Below, piece after piece: positions 1-8,622 of a DNA stretch of 64,000 nt. Both the position numbers and the translations under genes were made by a program. The notes below the pieces were generated by a model, which had not been told where the DNA came from, did no database searches, and saw nothing but the letters and a program-made list of their open reading frames with translations. Within the stretch, counting starts at the first letter, position 1; each line of letters begins with the position of its first letter. The stretch comes from Phycisphaerales bacterium (GTDB lineage Bacteria; Planctomycetota; Phycisphaerae; Phycisphaerales; UBA1924): positions 683,458 through 747,457 of the forward strand of contig JAJDDO010000024.1 in NCBI GenBank assembly GCA_029260265.1. The letters are read 5' to 3'.

Positions 1-1
1 T

Positions 2-253
2 TCGTCGCACACACGCTCGCACACCGGGACCGGGCTCGGGCTGGCGATCGTGTCCGAGCTCACGAGGCTGCTGCAGGGTGAGATCCAGCTCGTTTCTGAG
101 CCCGGGCGGGGCTCGATGTTCTCGGTGATTATCCCGACCAAGATCGATCAGGCGACGCACGAGGAAACCAAACTCGAAGCCAAGTTTCGCGGCTCGCTCC
201 GCCCGCCCACACAGAGCACCGGGAACGGTCAATCCGCTGCAATCGCAGACTGA
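2..253 (+). CDS. Sensor histidine kinase, C-terminal fragment
   Basis: The reading frame is open from the window edge and ends at a TGA at 251-253, so only the last ~83 residues are visible. It begins with [11 protein letters not shown], the G2 box of the GHKL ATP-binding fold of histidine kinases. This is followed by the usual tail in which a glycine-rich turn ([14 protein letters not shown]) closes the ATP-binding domain. A ~45-residue tail without recognisable domain follows. The sensor and dimerisation regions lie upstream of the window, so signal and partner are unknown. Its last 25 bases overlap the convergent YraN gene. Confidence 0.85.
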   Translation, partial: SSHTRSHTGTGLGLAIVSELTRLLQGEIQLVSEPGRGSMFSVIIPTKIDQATHEETKLEAKFRGSLRPPTQSTGNGQSAAIAD

Positions 254-624
254 TATCGCTTGATTTGCTTGGGTTTGCGTTGGTCAGGCGAAAAGACTAC
301 CGCAATCACATCGATCCGGATCGGGGCATCACGGTAGCGAGGCTGCTTCTTTATGGCCCTTGCAAGCGTGCGGAGCTTGGCCTTCTTCGCGATGGTGATG
401 TTGGCGGTTGGATCAATTTTTATCCGGGCATCGGCGTGGTGCAGCCTTGCCTTGACCTCGACAACAACGATCGCTCCGGTTTTTTTCTCTCTGCACAGCA
501 GGTCGATCTCACCCATCGCCAATCGCTGATTGCGTGCGAGGATGACGCATCCGTTGCGCCGCATGAAACGGGCAGCCGCGTTTTCGCCACGCACCCAGAT
601 TGTCTTCTTCTGCCTGCCGAACAT
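229..624 (-). CDS. YraN/UPF0102 family putative endonuclease
   Basis: The protein is about 131 residues, the usual size for UPF0102. It contains the family's PD-(D/E)XK-like core: GEIDL near residue 38 and VVVEVKAR near residue 54, giving the acidic residue pair and the ExK motif. Family members are predicted nucleases of the Holliday-junction-resolvase fold; their biological role is unsettled. A GTG codon lies directly before the chosen ATG at 624. The gene starts 9 bases after the end of the parvulin-like lipoprotein gene on the same strand, so the two are probably co-transcribed. Its 3' end overlaps the convergent histidine kinase gene. Confidence 0.85.
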   Translation of the reverse strand: MFGRQKKTIWVRGENAAARFMRRNGCVILARNQRLAMGEIDLLCREKKTGAIVVVEVKARLHHADARIKIDPTANITIAKKAKLRTLARAIKKQPRYRDAPIRIDVIAVVFSPDQRKPKQIKRYQSAIAAD

Positions 625-633
625 CACAGCCGC

Positions 634-1935
634 TCATTGCGGGTTGTTGAAGTATCGCTCTTCAGCGACCCCGATCAACTGTATAAGCAGATCGTCTCGC
701 GATGAGAAGTGGGCCCGATCGAGCAACCGCTCGAGGTATTCACGCTGCTCAACCTGTCGGCGTTCGATTGTGATCTCGCGCTGGATAGGCAGCTGGGCAT
801 CGTAGAGCGTAATGGATTCCTGATCGATGCTGCGAAGCTTGAGCCAATAAGTCGAGGAGCCTGCTTCGAACGGCCCCGCGTGATCGCCCTCGCTCAGTGC
901 CCAGGCTTGTTCATTGAGTTCGTCGATGCCATAAAACTTGGTAGTGCCGTACGAATCCTTGATCGGGAATGATTCAAGCCCGCCCTCGTCTGGCTTAAAG
1001 GTATTGAGCTTCGAGCGGGCAACATCCTTAAACGACGCTCCATCATCAAACATCTTGGTGATCTCGGCGATCTGCTCGGTGTCCGTCGTGAAAACGCGGA
1101 TGCGTCTGAAGTTGGCGGTTGGAGGCGGGATGTACTTGTCGATATCGCGTTCGTAGCGTTGTTTGATGTCACGCCACGACACATTGACACGACGGTTAAT
1201 CTCGCGATACAAGGTGCTGCGGATCAGCGTATCGACTTCTTGCTGACGAAGCGCCTCGTCGAGGGTAAGCCCTTGCTCTTCGAGGATCCGCTGATTGGCG
1301 AGTTCGGACGAACCGAGGTTTTTCGAGAGCAGGTCGTTGCGGAAGCCCTTGAGGAACGAGCGGAGCCCGAGCCGTTGTTTTTGGGATAGCGAAGCGAGTG
1401 CCTCTGCCCGCAGCAGCTCGTCGGCGATGATCCCGTCAAGGCGTGTCGCGATCGTCCGGGCTGCAACGCGCCCCCAGTTTGCGCTGTTCTGGCGTGACGC
1501 CTCTGCGATCAGCAGGTCCTTGATCGGGGCGAAGAACTCGTTGACATAGATTGGATGCCCGTTGATATCGCCGACCTTGGCATCGAGCAAGACGAGCGAG
1601 GACGAACCGCCCGCAGGCAAGACCTCCTCGATCTTGGGGGTGTTGGTTGTGGTTCTCTGCACGCCCGGGGTTGAGAGCGTGATGATGGATTCGGGTGAAT
1701 CAGTCACAGCTTCAGGGTCTTGGGTGGACGCGAGCGCCGTCCGAGCGTCGTGCTCGTTGGTCGTGTCTTGTGGTTCGCTGACTAGGAAGTCCGACTCGTT
1801 GACCCGCTCGAGCTGTTTGGTGTTGATTTTGGTGATCTTGTGGTTGGCGCACCCTGAAAGGGTGAGCAGGGCCAGGGTTCCACCGATGGCGAGGGCGACG
1901 ATGAATGGGTGATCGGTCTGGCGTTCTTGGCTCAT
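634..1935 (-). CDS. Parvulin-like peptidyl-prolyl isomerase lipoprotein (SurA/PrsA-like)
   Basis: This 433-residue protein has a hydrophobic N-terminus ending in the lipobox LSGC, with Cys29 as the expected lipidation site, so it should be membrane-anchored outside the cytoplasm. A Ser/Thr-rich linker runs to about residue 110. A SurA-like N-terminal helical region follows (about 125-265), then a parvulin-type domain (about 275-385) with the ASFKDVARS and DEGGLESFPI segments typical of rotamase domains. It probably assists folding of exported or outer-membrane proteins. AAGGAAGGAT lies just upstream of the ATG. The gene is divergent from the DUF1844 gene and leads into yraN. Confidence 0.8.
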   Translation of the reverse strand: MSQERQTDHPFIVALAIGGTLALLTLSGCANHKITKINTKQLERVNESDFLVSEPQDTTNEHDARTALASTQDPEAVTDSPESIITLSTPGVQRTTTNTPKIEEVLPAGGSSSLVLLDAKVGDINGHPIYVNEFFAPIKDLLIAEASRQNSANWGRVAARTIATRLDGIIADELLRAEALASLSQKQRLGLRSFLKGFRNDLLSKNLGSSELANQRILEEQGLTLDEALRQQEVDTLIRSTLYREINRRVNVSWRDIKQRYERDIDKYIPPPTANFRRIRVFTTDTEQIAEITKMFDDGASFKDVARSKLNTFKPDEGGLESFPIKDSYGTTKFYGIDELNEQAWALSEGDHAGPFEAGSSTYWLKLRSIDQESITLYDAQLPIQREITIERRQVEQREYLERLLDRAHFSSRDDLLIQLIGVAEERYFNNPQ

Positions 1936-1994
1936 TGGTGCGGATCCTTCCTTTTCGATGACCTAGGATACTTGCAAAGAACCCGGAGGACACG

Positions 1995-2474
1995 ATGTCA
2001 GACGCTGAACAACCCAAGATTATCATTGATGACGACTGGAAATCTTCTGCTCAGGCAGAGAAAGAGAAGCTCGCCCAAGCCGAGCAGCAGGCCGCCCAAG
2101 CCGCCGCCGAGGGCAAGACCCCCGGTTTGCCCGAGCAAATCGGGTTCAAGGAAGTCATTTCCATGCTCGCCACGCAGGCGTTGATGTACATGGGCGCATT
2201 CCCCGATGAGTCCGGACGAGCGATGGTCTCGCTCGATGTCGCCAAAATGAACATTGATATGCTCGGCGTCATCCAAGAAAAAACCAAGGGCAACCTCTCC
2301 GAGGAAGAGAAAAAAATGCTCGATGGCACGATCATCGAGCTCAGGCACCAGTTCGTGGAGGTCACCAAGGCGGTCGCCGCCGCAGCGGCGGATGGCACGC
2401 TCGAACAGATGCAGAGCACACCCGGTCAGCCCGATCTGGGTGCCAACCCGGGCGGACCCAGCCTGAAGTTCTGA
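1995..2474 (+). CDS. DUF1844 domain-containing protein
   Basis: The protein is 159 residues. The central part (about 52-125) contains GFKEVISMLATQALMYMGAF, the hallmark of DUF1844, a small helical family common in Planctomycetota and related phyla and of unknown function. The N-terminus is a charged Ala/Gln/Glu-rich coil, and the C-terminus a Pro/Gly-rich tail. GGAGG at 1985-1989 precedes the ATG at a normal distance. TAGGAT about 30 bases upstream could be its -10 box. The gene precedes sdhC by 107 bases but need not share its transcript. Confidence 0.85.
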   Translation: MSDAEQPKIIIDDDWKSSAQAEKEKLAQAEQQAAQAAAEGKTPGLPEQIGFKEVISMLATQALMYMGAFPDESGRAMVSLDVAKMNIDMLGVIQEKTKGNLSEEEKKMLDGTIIELRHQFVEVTKAVAAAAADGTLEQMQSTPGQPDLGANPGGPSLKF

Positions 2475-2581
2475 ATGCGGACAGAATGAAAACAAGGCAG
2501 CAATAAGGACAAAGGTGTCGAAATTCGCTGTTTTGCCGATACGATAGAGAGTTCCGAACTCTCACAGACTGGAGCACCGAG

Positions 2582-3424
2582 TTGAGTACCAAAGACGGGT
2601 TACTGCAGCGTCATCATTTTCTCCTCCGGAGACTCCAATCCCTGACCGGGATCGTCCCGATCGGGGTGTTCCTGATCATGCACCTGACGACCAACTCCAC
2701 CATCGCGTGGGGTGGGGCAAACAGCCGAGCGCATGGTGATGGATGGGTCGATCGGGCGGTATCAACCTTCCAGCACGAAGTGAGCTTTATCAACGACATG
2801 CCGTTGTTGTTGCTGATCGAGATCACGCTGTGGGTCTCGATCGCGTTCCATGCGATCTTCGGGTTCATGTATGTGCTCTCGAGCTCGAACAACATGACGA
2901 GCTACAAGTACGGCGGGAACTTCCGCTATGTGCTCCAACGCTGGACCGGAATGCTCGGCATCTTCTTCATCTTCTACCACATCGCGACCCTGCGGTGGGG
3001 GTGGTCATGGGCGATTCCAGGGCAGACTGAATGGTCACACGAGTTCGCCTCCTCGACCTTCGCTGCAGCAATCCAGGGCTCGACCGAGGGATACACCGGG
3101 TTGGGGCTTTTGGTTTCGGTGTTCTACTTCTTGGGTGTCAGCGCCCTGGTGTTCCACTTTGCCAATGGGCTCTGGACCGCCGGGATCACCTGGGGATTGA
3201 CGGTATCGCGGGGATCACAGAAACGCTGGGGTTATGTCTGCGCCGGCCTGGGCGCGGGGCTGATGGCGATGGCGTGGGTCTCGGTCATCGGGTTTGCCAC
3301 CCTGGACTATGACCGTGCCCTTGATGCCGAGATGGGCAGATCGCATGCAGAGCAGACTCTGCCCGAGCAGCAGCACAAAGAAACAGTGACCCAGGCATCC
3401 AACGAAGAGCACAACGGCGGGTAA
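2582..3424 (+). CDS. sdhC: Succinate dehydrogenase cytochrome b subunit
   Basis: This 280-residue membrane protein is the single-chain, five-helix (type B) anchor of succinate:quinone reductase. Four histidines sit in the hydrophobic segments at positions 34, 90, 133 and 192 (IMHLTT, AFHAIFG, FYHIATL, VFHFANG). This matches the four axial ligands of the two haems in the Bacillus/Wolinella type. The start is TTG at 2582, supported by GGAG at 2571-2574; no upstream in-frame ATG is better placed. The C-terminal ~35 residues are polar and Gln/Glu-rich. It is the first gene of sdhCAB, with sdhA 59 bases downstream. Confidence 0.93.
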   Translation: MSTKDGLLQRHHFLLRRLQSLTGIVPIGVFLIMHLTTNSTIAWGGANSRAHGDGWVDRAVSTFQHEVSFINDMPLLLLIEITLWVSIAFHAIFGFMYVLSSSNNMTSYKYGGNFRYVLQRWTGMLGIFFIFYHIATLRWGWSWAIPGQTEWSHEFASSTFAAAIQGSTEGYTGLGLLVSVFYFLGVSALVFHFANGLWTAGITWGLTVSRGSQKRWGYVCAGLGAGLMAMAWVSVIGFATLDYDRALDAEMGRSHAEQTLPEQQHKETVTQASNEEHNGG

Positions 3425-3483
3425 CCCAACACTTCCCTGCGTGGGCTCCATAGGAGATCCACGCAGCACAGATCGAGATTGAT

Positions 3484-5454
3484 ATGAGTGATCAGAAACG
3501 AGTGATTGTTGTGGGCGGGGGATTGGCGGGCCTGGCTGCGTCGATCCGGATCGCAGAAGCCGGCGTCGGGGTCGACCTGTTCTCGATGGTCCCCGTCAAG
3601 CGATCACACTCGGTGTGCGCACAGGGCGGGATCAACGCGTGCAACGATGTGGCCCGTCAGCAGGGGTACTCCGAGTACCAGCATTTCGACGAGACCCTGA
3701 TCGGTGGCGACTTCCTCAACGATCAGCACCCGGTCCTCGAGATGACCAACTGGGCGCCAAAGATTATCGATCTGCTCGACCGCATGGGCGTGCCTTTCAA
3801 CCGTTCGAATGAGGGGTTTCGTGATCTGCGTCTCTTTGGCGGCTCGCTCTTCAAGCGGACCCACTTCGCGGGGGCAACCACTGGGCAGCAACTGCTTTAT
3901 GCTCTCGATGAGCAGACCCGCCGATTCGCTTCGGAGGGCAAGATCCACATGAAGGAGTTCTGGGAGTTCCTCTGGCCGATCATCGAAGATGGACGGTGCG
4001 TGGGGATCGTTGCCCAAGACATGCGGACGATGCAGATCCAGAGTTTCCGCGCCGACGCGGTCGTCATGGCGACCGGCGGGTGCGGGCTGGTGTTCGGCAA
4101 ATCGACCAACTCGGTGATCTGCACCGGCGGTGCCGCATCGCGGTGTTTCCAAGCCGGTGCTTGGTATGGCAACGCCGAGATGATCCAGGTCCACCCGACC
4201 GCGATCCCCGGCGCGGACAAGTGCCGATTGATGTCCGAATCAGCGCGTGGCGAGGGCGGACGGGTCTGGGTGCCCGCCAAGAAGGGCGACACCCGCAGGC
4301 CAACAGATATCCCAGAGAATGAACGGTACTACCTTCTTGAAGAACGGTACCCCAAATACGGCAACCTGGTCCCTCGTGATATCGCGACGCGAGAGATCTT
4401 TGATGTGTGCGTGAACGATCACATGGGCATCAACGGGACCAATCAGGTCTATCTCGATCTGACCCATAAGGATCCGGATTACCTTACCGAAAAGCTTGGC
4501 GGGATCTTGGATATCTACGAGAAGTTCGCTGGCGAAGACCCACGGTACACCCCAATGCGGATCTTCCCCGCGGTGCACTACTCGATGGGTGGTATGTGGA
4601 CAACCTACACCGCGGGCGATTACCAGCCCAGCGCACCGCTCGGTGCCCATGTGCCCGGAGCGGATGTCCCTGTCGGGACCGAGCCGGGGCTTGGGCTCAA
4701 GATGGGCGCTCACAACAACGCGATGACCAATATCACCGGGCTGTACGCCTTTGGAGAGGTCAACTTTGCGTACCACGGAGCGACAAGGCTCGGCGCCAAC
4801 GCGCTGCTGAGTTGTATATTCGATGGTTTGTGCAATGGCGTGAGCGTGGTCAACTATGTACGCGATGGCGGGCACACACCCGCGAGTGAAGTTTCGCAGG
4901 GTGTCTTCGACGCTGCAACCAAGCAAGAGCAAGCCAAGCACGACGCGCTGCTCGAAACGACAGCCAACGCGACGGGCGATCGGGCATACAACCCGTACCA
5001 GATCGCGTTTGAGCTGGGCGAAGAGATGAACGCGGCTTCAACCGTGGTCAAGACCGGGCCCGGGCTCGAAAAATGCCTGAGCAAGGTTGAAGAGCTGCGT
5101 GAGCGGTACGCCAAGGTCGAGCTGGGCGATGGGGCGATGTGGACGAACCAGTCGCTGAGTTTCACGCGGACGGTCGGGGATATGTTGATTATGGGCGAGA
5201 TGATCGCCAAGTCTGGGCTGCTGCGTGAGGAATCTCGCGGGTCGCACTACCGGACCGATTTCCCAGAGCGTGACGATGAGAAGTTCTGGAAGACCTCGGT
5301 CGCCAAGTTCAACACAGAAACAGGCAAGAGCGATATCGAGTTTGTCGAAGTCAAGGCGGGGCTGATCAAGCTGCGTCCGCGTGACTATGGCAAGACGGAT
5401 GATTCGGGTCCCAAGCCCCAATCAGCGAAGAAAGAAACCGCGGGCGCGTCATAA
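3484..5454 (+). CDS. sdhA: Succinate dehydrogenase flavoprotein subunit
   Basis: The 656-residue catalytic subunit oxidises succinate to fumarate with covalently bound FAD. The N-terminal Rossmann motif VVGGGLAGLAASIRIAE is present, as is RSHSVCAQGGINA, which carries the flavin-attachment region. The substrate-site region includes GEGGRVW near residue 258 and the C-terminal GATRLGANALLS loop near residue 435. The sequence style resembles the Bacillus/Wolinella/Bacteroidetes type rather than the E. coli enzyme, in agreement with the type B anchor. It lies between sdhC and sdhB in one operon. Confidence 0.96.
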   Translation: MSDQKRVIVVGGGLAGLAASIRIAEAGVGVDLFSMVPVKRSHSVCAQGGINACNDVARQQGYSEYQHFDETLIGGDFLNDQHPVLEMTNWAPKIIDLLDRMGVPFNRSNEGFRDLRLFGGSLFKRTHFAGATTGQQLLYALDEQTRRFASEGKIHMKEFWEFLWPIIEDGRCVGIVAQDMRTMQIQSFRADAVVMATGGCGLVFGKSTNSVICTGGAASRCFQAGAWYGNAEMIQVHPTAIPGADKCRLMSESARGEGGRVWVPAKKGDTRRPTDIPENERYYLLEERYPKYGNLVPRDIATREIFDVCVNDHMGINGTNQVYLDLTHKDPDYLTEKLGGILDIYEKFAGEDPRYTPMRIFPAVHYSMGGMWTTYTAGDYQPSAPLGAHVPGADVPVGTEPGLGLKMGAHNNAMTNITGLYAFGEVNFAYHGATRLGANALLSCIFDGLCNGVSVVNYVRDGGHTPASEVSQGVFDAATKQEQAKHDALLETTANATGDRAYNPYQIAFELGEEMNAASTVVKTGPGLEKCLSKVEELRERYAKVELGDGAMWTNQSLSFTRTVGDMLIMGEMIAKSGLLREESRGSHYRTDFPERDDEKFWKTSVAKFNTETGKSDIEFVEVKAGLIKLRPRDYGKTDDSGPKPQSAKKETAGAS

Positions 5455-5479
5455 CGAGCACGATTGAAGGATACCACCG

Positions 5480-6325
5480 ATGAGTGAAGCAGAAGCCTAC
5501 AGCTACGACGCCGAGATGCGTAAAGAGAACCGCAAGAAAGCGGTCGCCGGGCGCAGCGTGATCTTCAAGATCAAGCGATGCGACGGCCCGGGCAAGCCGA
5601 TGCGATGGGAATCGTTCAAGGTGCCCATCACCGATGGGTCCAATGTGATCTCTTCGCTCAACTGGATCGCTGCCAACCCGACCACGGTCGACGGTCAGCA
5701 GACAACACCGGTCGTGTGGGATTCCAACTGCCTCGAAGAGGTCTGCGGCGCGTGCACAATGGTGATCAACGGGCGGGTGCGACAGTCGTGCTCGTGCTTG
5801 ATCGATGAGTACGCCCCGCTCGAGGGCGATGTCATCACGCTCGAGCCGATGACCAAGTTCCCGGTTGTCCGCGACCTCTGGGTCAATCGCGATCGGTTGT
5901 TCAACAACCTCACCAGGGTCAAGGCATGGGTGCCGATTGATGGAACCTACAGCATGGGGCCAGGCCCAAAGGCGACCCATGATCTGCAACAGATGCGCTA
6001 TGCACTCAGCGAGTGCATGAGCTGCGGGTGCTGCCTCGAGGCGTGTCCGCAGTTCGTCAAGGTCGAAGATGAAGAGAAATGGGATAACGCGTTCATCGGG
6101 GCGCACGCGATCTCTCAGGCTCGGCTTTTCAACGAGCACGGCACCGGCAAACGGCTCAAAGGCGAACGCATGGATGAGCTGATCTCCGAGGGCGGGATCT
6201 CTGAGTGTGGCAACGCTCAGAACTGCGTCAAGGTCTGCCCCAAGGGCATCCCGCTGACCGAGTCGATCGGGGCGATCGGTCGGAGCGCAACGGTGCATTC
6301 GATCAAGAAGTTTTTCACAAAGTAA
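5480..6325 (+). CDS. sdhB: Succinate dehydrogenase iron-sulfur subunit
   Basis: This 281-residue subunit passes electrons from FAD to quinone. The plant-type ferredoxin domain holds the 2Fe-2S ligands in CLEEVCGACTMV plus a downstream Cys in RQSCSCLI. The C-terminal domain contains CMSCGCCLEACPQF and NCVKVCPKGIPL for the 4Fe-4S and 3Fe-4S clusters. It starts 25 bases after sdhA with ATG at 5480 and is the last gene of the operon, followed by a hairpin-type terminator at about 6347. Confidence 0.96.
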   Translation: MSEAEAYSYDAEMRKENRKKAVAGRSVIFKIKRCDGPGKPMRWESFKVPITDGSNVISSLNWIAANPTTVDGQQTTPVVWDSNCLEEVCGACTMVINGRVRQSCSCLIDEYAPLEGDVITLEPMTKFPVVRDLWVNRDRLFNNLTRVKAWVPIDGTYSMGPGPKATHDLQQMRYALSECMSCGCCLEACPQFVKVEDEEKWDNAFIGAHAISQARLFNEHGTGKRLKGERMDELISEGGISECGNAQNCVKVCPKGIPLTESIGAIGRSATVHSIKKFFTK

Positions 6326-6346
6326 GACCATGAATTTCTTCTGAAC

Positions 6347-6376
6347 AAGCCGCGTTCATGGGGCGTGGTTTTTTCT
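6347..6376 (+). terminator. Intrinsic terminator after sdhCAB
   Basis: AAGCCGCG (6347-6354) can pair with GCGTGGTTT (6363-6371), using two G-U pairs, around a short loop. A run of six T follows in TTTTTTCTT. It sits 21 bases after the sdhB stop codon in the direction of sdh transcription. Confidence 0.6.
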
Positions 6377-6422
6377 TACAAAGACACAGCCATACATTCG
6401 CGGTTGCGGAGCATCCGGATGG

Positions 6423-6716
6423 TTAGGCGTTGAGGTCGAGCCGCCCTGGACCCGATTTGCCGTGCTGTCCCTGCTGGGTGTACCCGATCTGGTTTTCCTG
6501 GCGATCTTCGCGGGCATCCTCTTGGTCGGCGTCGGCGAGGTTGCGGATCGCGTCAATTGCTTCGGCTTGGGAAACCGTTTTGACATAGGCATCCTGGATG
6601 CCGCGGCTGTTCTGGGCTTTGGTGGACTCTTGGCGTATTTTCTTCCGCTGGGCATTGGACGCACTGAGCGGAGCGCCGGAAAGGCTTGCTGCCAGATTGT
6701 TTATAGCGCCGGTCAT
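6423..6716 (-). CDS. Small conserved-type protein of unknown function
   Basis: The protein is 97 residues, polar and charged, with no signal peptide or membrane segment. It starts MTGAINNLAASL and ends in GRLDLNA; a C-terminal LDL(T/N)-like end is a pattern I associate with small planctomycete proteins, but I cannot name a family. The middle is Gln/Asp/Arg-rich and probably helical. It is the only substantial frame between sdhB and fabI; codon use in its frame looks coding (GC third positions). No clear ribosome-binding site is visible. Confidence 0.55.
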   Translation of the reverse strand: MTGAINNLAASLSGAPLSASNAQRKKIRQESTKAQNSRGIQDAYVKTVSQAEAIDAIRNLADADQEDAREDRQENQIGYTQQGQHGKSGPGRLDLNA

Positions 6717-6808
6717 ACATCTATTGTCGGTTTAACATGGGTGCGGAGACCACCGAAACTAGATCGTTCGCTTCAAAAACTTTGTTTTTGTTCGGGTTGT
6801 TGGGGTGG

Positions 6809-7591
6809 TTATACGCCCATGATATTGACGCCACAGTCTACATAGAGGTTTTCGCCGGAGATCCCTGAGGAGAGATCAGATGCGAGGAATACCGCGGTTT
6901 TGCCAACATCGCTGCCTTCGACACCTCTGCGGAGTGGCGCCTTATTGACAATCGCCTGCTCGACCGAATCGATCCCGCCAACCGCTGAACTCGCCAGCGT
7001 GCGGAGGAACCCACCCGAGATGGTGTTGACGCGGATGTTGTGCTCGCCGAGCTCGTACGCGAGGTACCGCGTGGTTGATTCGAGGCAGGATTTGGCAACG
7101 CCCATGATGTTGTAACCGGGTACGACTTTTTCTGCGCCGTAGTAGGACATGGCCATGATCGAGCCGCCGCCGTTGGCGGCCATCTGTTCCTGGGCGCGTC
7201 CAGCCATCGCCGACAGGGTGTACGCGGAGATATCGATCGCATCGAGGAATGCTTTTCTCGGGGTCTTTGAGAACATGCCGACTTTGAGCCAATCGCGATC
7301 GGCGAAGGCGATGGAATGCACAAGGAAATCCATGGTCGGGAAATCGGCTTTGTACTTGGCAAAGAGGTTATCGAGGTCATCATCCGAGCCCGCATCGCAG
7401 GGGCAAAGCCACGGATCTTGCTGGATCTTGCTGGCCGCTTTGGCGGTTCGGCGTTCGTTTTTTTCACCGGGGATGTGGGCGAAAGCACAGGTCGCGCCCT
7501 GCTCGGTGAGTGCTTTGGCGATATGCCACGCGTAGGAGCGGTCGTTGGCAACACCGACGATGAGCCCATTTTTTCCTTTGAGAAGTGTCAT
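6809..7591 (-). CDS. fabI: Enoyl-[acyl-carrier-protein] reductase (NADH)
   Basis: FabI performs the last reduction of each fatty-acid elongation round, reducing enoyl-ACP with NADH. The ~260-residue short-chain dehydrogenase has the FabI-type nucleotide-binding start GLIVGVANDRSYAW and the catalytic stretch SYYGAEKVVPGYNIMGVAK with Tyr-x6-Lys spacing. The C-terminus is GENLYVDCGVNIMG. ATG at 7591 is chosen because AAAGGAT lies 8 bases upstream on the minus strand; a longer frame of 11 extra codons lacks this. It is divergent from nadC. Confidence 0.95.
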   Translation of the reverse strand: MTLLKGKNGLIVGVANDRSYAWHIAKALTEQGATCAFAHIPGEKNERRTAKAASKIQQDPWLCPCDAGSDDDLDNLFAKYKADFPTMDFLVHSIAFADRDWLKVGMFSKTPRKAFLDAIDISAYTLSAMAGRAQEQMAANGGGSIMAMSYYGAEKVVPGYNIMGVAKSCLESTTRYLAYELGEHNIRVNTISGGFLRTLASSAVGGIDSVEQAIVNKAPLRRGVEGSDVGKTAVFLASDLSSGISGENLYVDCGVNIMGV

Positions 7592-7663
7592 GCGCACAAT
7601 CCTTTCATCGAGCCCGCGGGGCATCGTTGGGGTGAATAGGGATCATAGGACCGGTGGGCGGGA

Positions 7664-7669
7664 TAATAT
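7664..7669 (+). promoter_or_regulatory. Putative leaderless -10 element of nadC
   Basis: TAATAT ends five bases before the nadC ATG at 7675, and no Shine-Dalgarno sequence is visible. Transcription from this box would begin at or next to the start codon. Part of a recurring TANNNT-N(5-6)-ATG pattern in this window. Confidence 0.5.
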
Positions 7670-7674
7670 TGTCC

Positions 7675-8622
7675 ATGAGCGACACGATAAGAGCGGATAT
7701 CAATGCGATGGGGCTGGAAGAGCTTGCACGCGTGCTGATCCAAACCGGGGAGATCCGTCGTCTGATCGCGCTTGCACGCGACGAAGACCTCGGCGAGCCG
7801 ATGCACGATGCGACCGGCGAGTTGATGTTCGCAGATAGTGACACCCGAAGGGTACGGATGGTGATGCGCGAGCCGGGCGTTCTCGCGGGTTTGGCGTTTA
7901 TTGACCTGATCGTTGAAGCCTTCAAAGACAGCGACGAGCCGGTCCAGTGGCGGAGCCTGGCGCGTGATGGTGATCGGGTGCAGGCGGGCGATGCGGTGAT
8001 CGAGATGGCCGGCAATGCCCGGGCGATTGTGCGCATCGAACGCACGATGCTCAACCTTGTCTCGCGCATGAGCGGCATCGCGACACGCACCGCGTTGTTT
8101 GTCGACTTGGTCAAGGGCACTGGCGTAAGGCTCTGTGACACACGCAAGACCACGCCGGGGCATCGGTTGATCGAAAAGTACGCTGTGCGATGCGGCGGCG
8201 GCACCACCCATCGGCTCGGGCTCTATGACGCGGTGCTGATCAAGGACAACCACATCGCGGGGCTTGATGATGAACAACTCGGCGATCGGCTCGAGCAAGC
8301 TGCTTCGCGCGCCCGGAGGAGCGGCAGCGAACTGCGATTTGTACAAGTCGAGGTCGATCGGATCGAACAACTTGCGCGGGTGCTTGCGCTCAAGGACGGA
8401 TTGATCGACATGGCTTTGCTGGACAACATGGACCTTTCCACGCTCGCCGAGGCCATCAAGCTGCGCGATGAGGCAGGCTCAAGCATCCTGCTCGAAGCGT
8501 CCGGCGGGGTGACGCTCGAAACAGTCGCCCAGATCGCCAAGACGGGGATAGATCGGATCTCTGTCGGCGGGCTGACCCATCAGGCGGTGAGCCTCGACAT
8601 CGGGTTGGATACTGTGGAATGA
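7675..8622 (+). CDS. nadC: Nicotinate-nucleotide pyrophosphorylase (carboxylating)
   Basis: Quinolinate phosphoribosyltransferase converts quinolinate and PRPP to nicotinate mononucleotide in de novo NAD synthesis. The ~315-residue protein has the family signature around residues 150-190: DTRKTTPGHRLIEKYAV, then GGGTTHRLGLYDAVLIKDNH. The C-terminal EASGGVTLETV and ISVGGLTH complete the phosphate-binding barrel. The start ATG at 7675 follows a putative -10 box; the frame can extend seven codons upstream without a better start. The stop overlaps the birA start (ATGA), indicating translational coupling. Confidence 0.94.
   Translation: MSDTIRADINAMGLEELARVLIQTGEIRRLIALARDEDLGEPMHDATGELMFADSDTRRVRMVMREPGVLAGLAFIDLIVEAFKDSDEPVQWRSLARDGDRVQAGDAVIEMAGNARAIVRIERTMLNLVSRMSGIATRTALFVDLVKGTGVRLCDTRKTTPGHRLIEKYAVRCGGGTTHRLGLYDAVLIKDNHIAGLDDEQLGDRLEQAASRARRSGSELRFVQVEVDRIEQLARVLALKDGLIDMALLDNMDLSTLAEAIKLRDEAGSSILLEASGGVTLETVAQIAKTGIDRISVGGLTHQAVSLDIGLDTVE

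Noticed and set aside
5366..6331. 321-codon open frame antisense to sdhB
   Set aside because: It is opposite a clearly conserved gene with all cluster ligands, and its composition is typical of a shadow frame.
6462..6845. Plus-strand frame of 127 codons opposite the small gene at 6423-6716
   Set aside because: It has a hydrophobic-looking start, but it runs into the fabI end in the opposite direction and lacks a ribosome-binding site; the minus-strand frame has better coding features.
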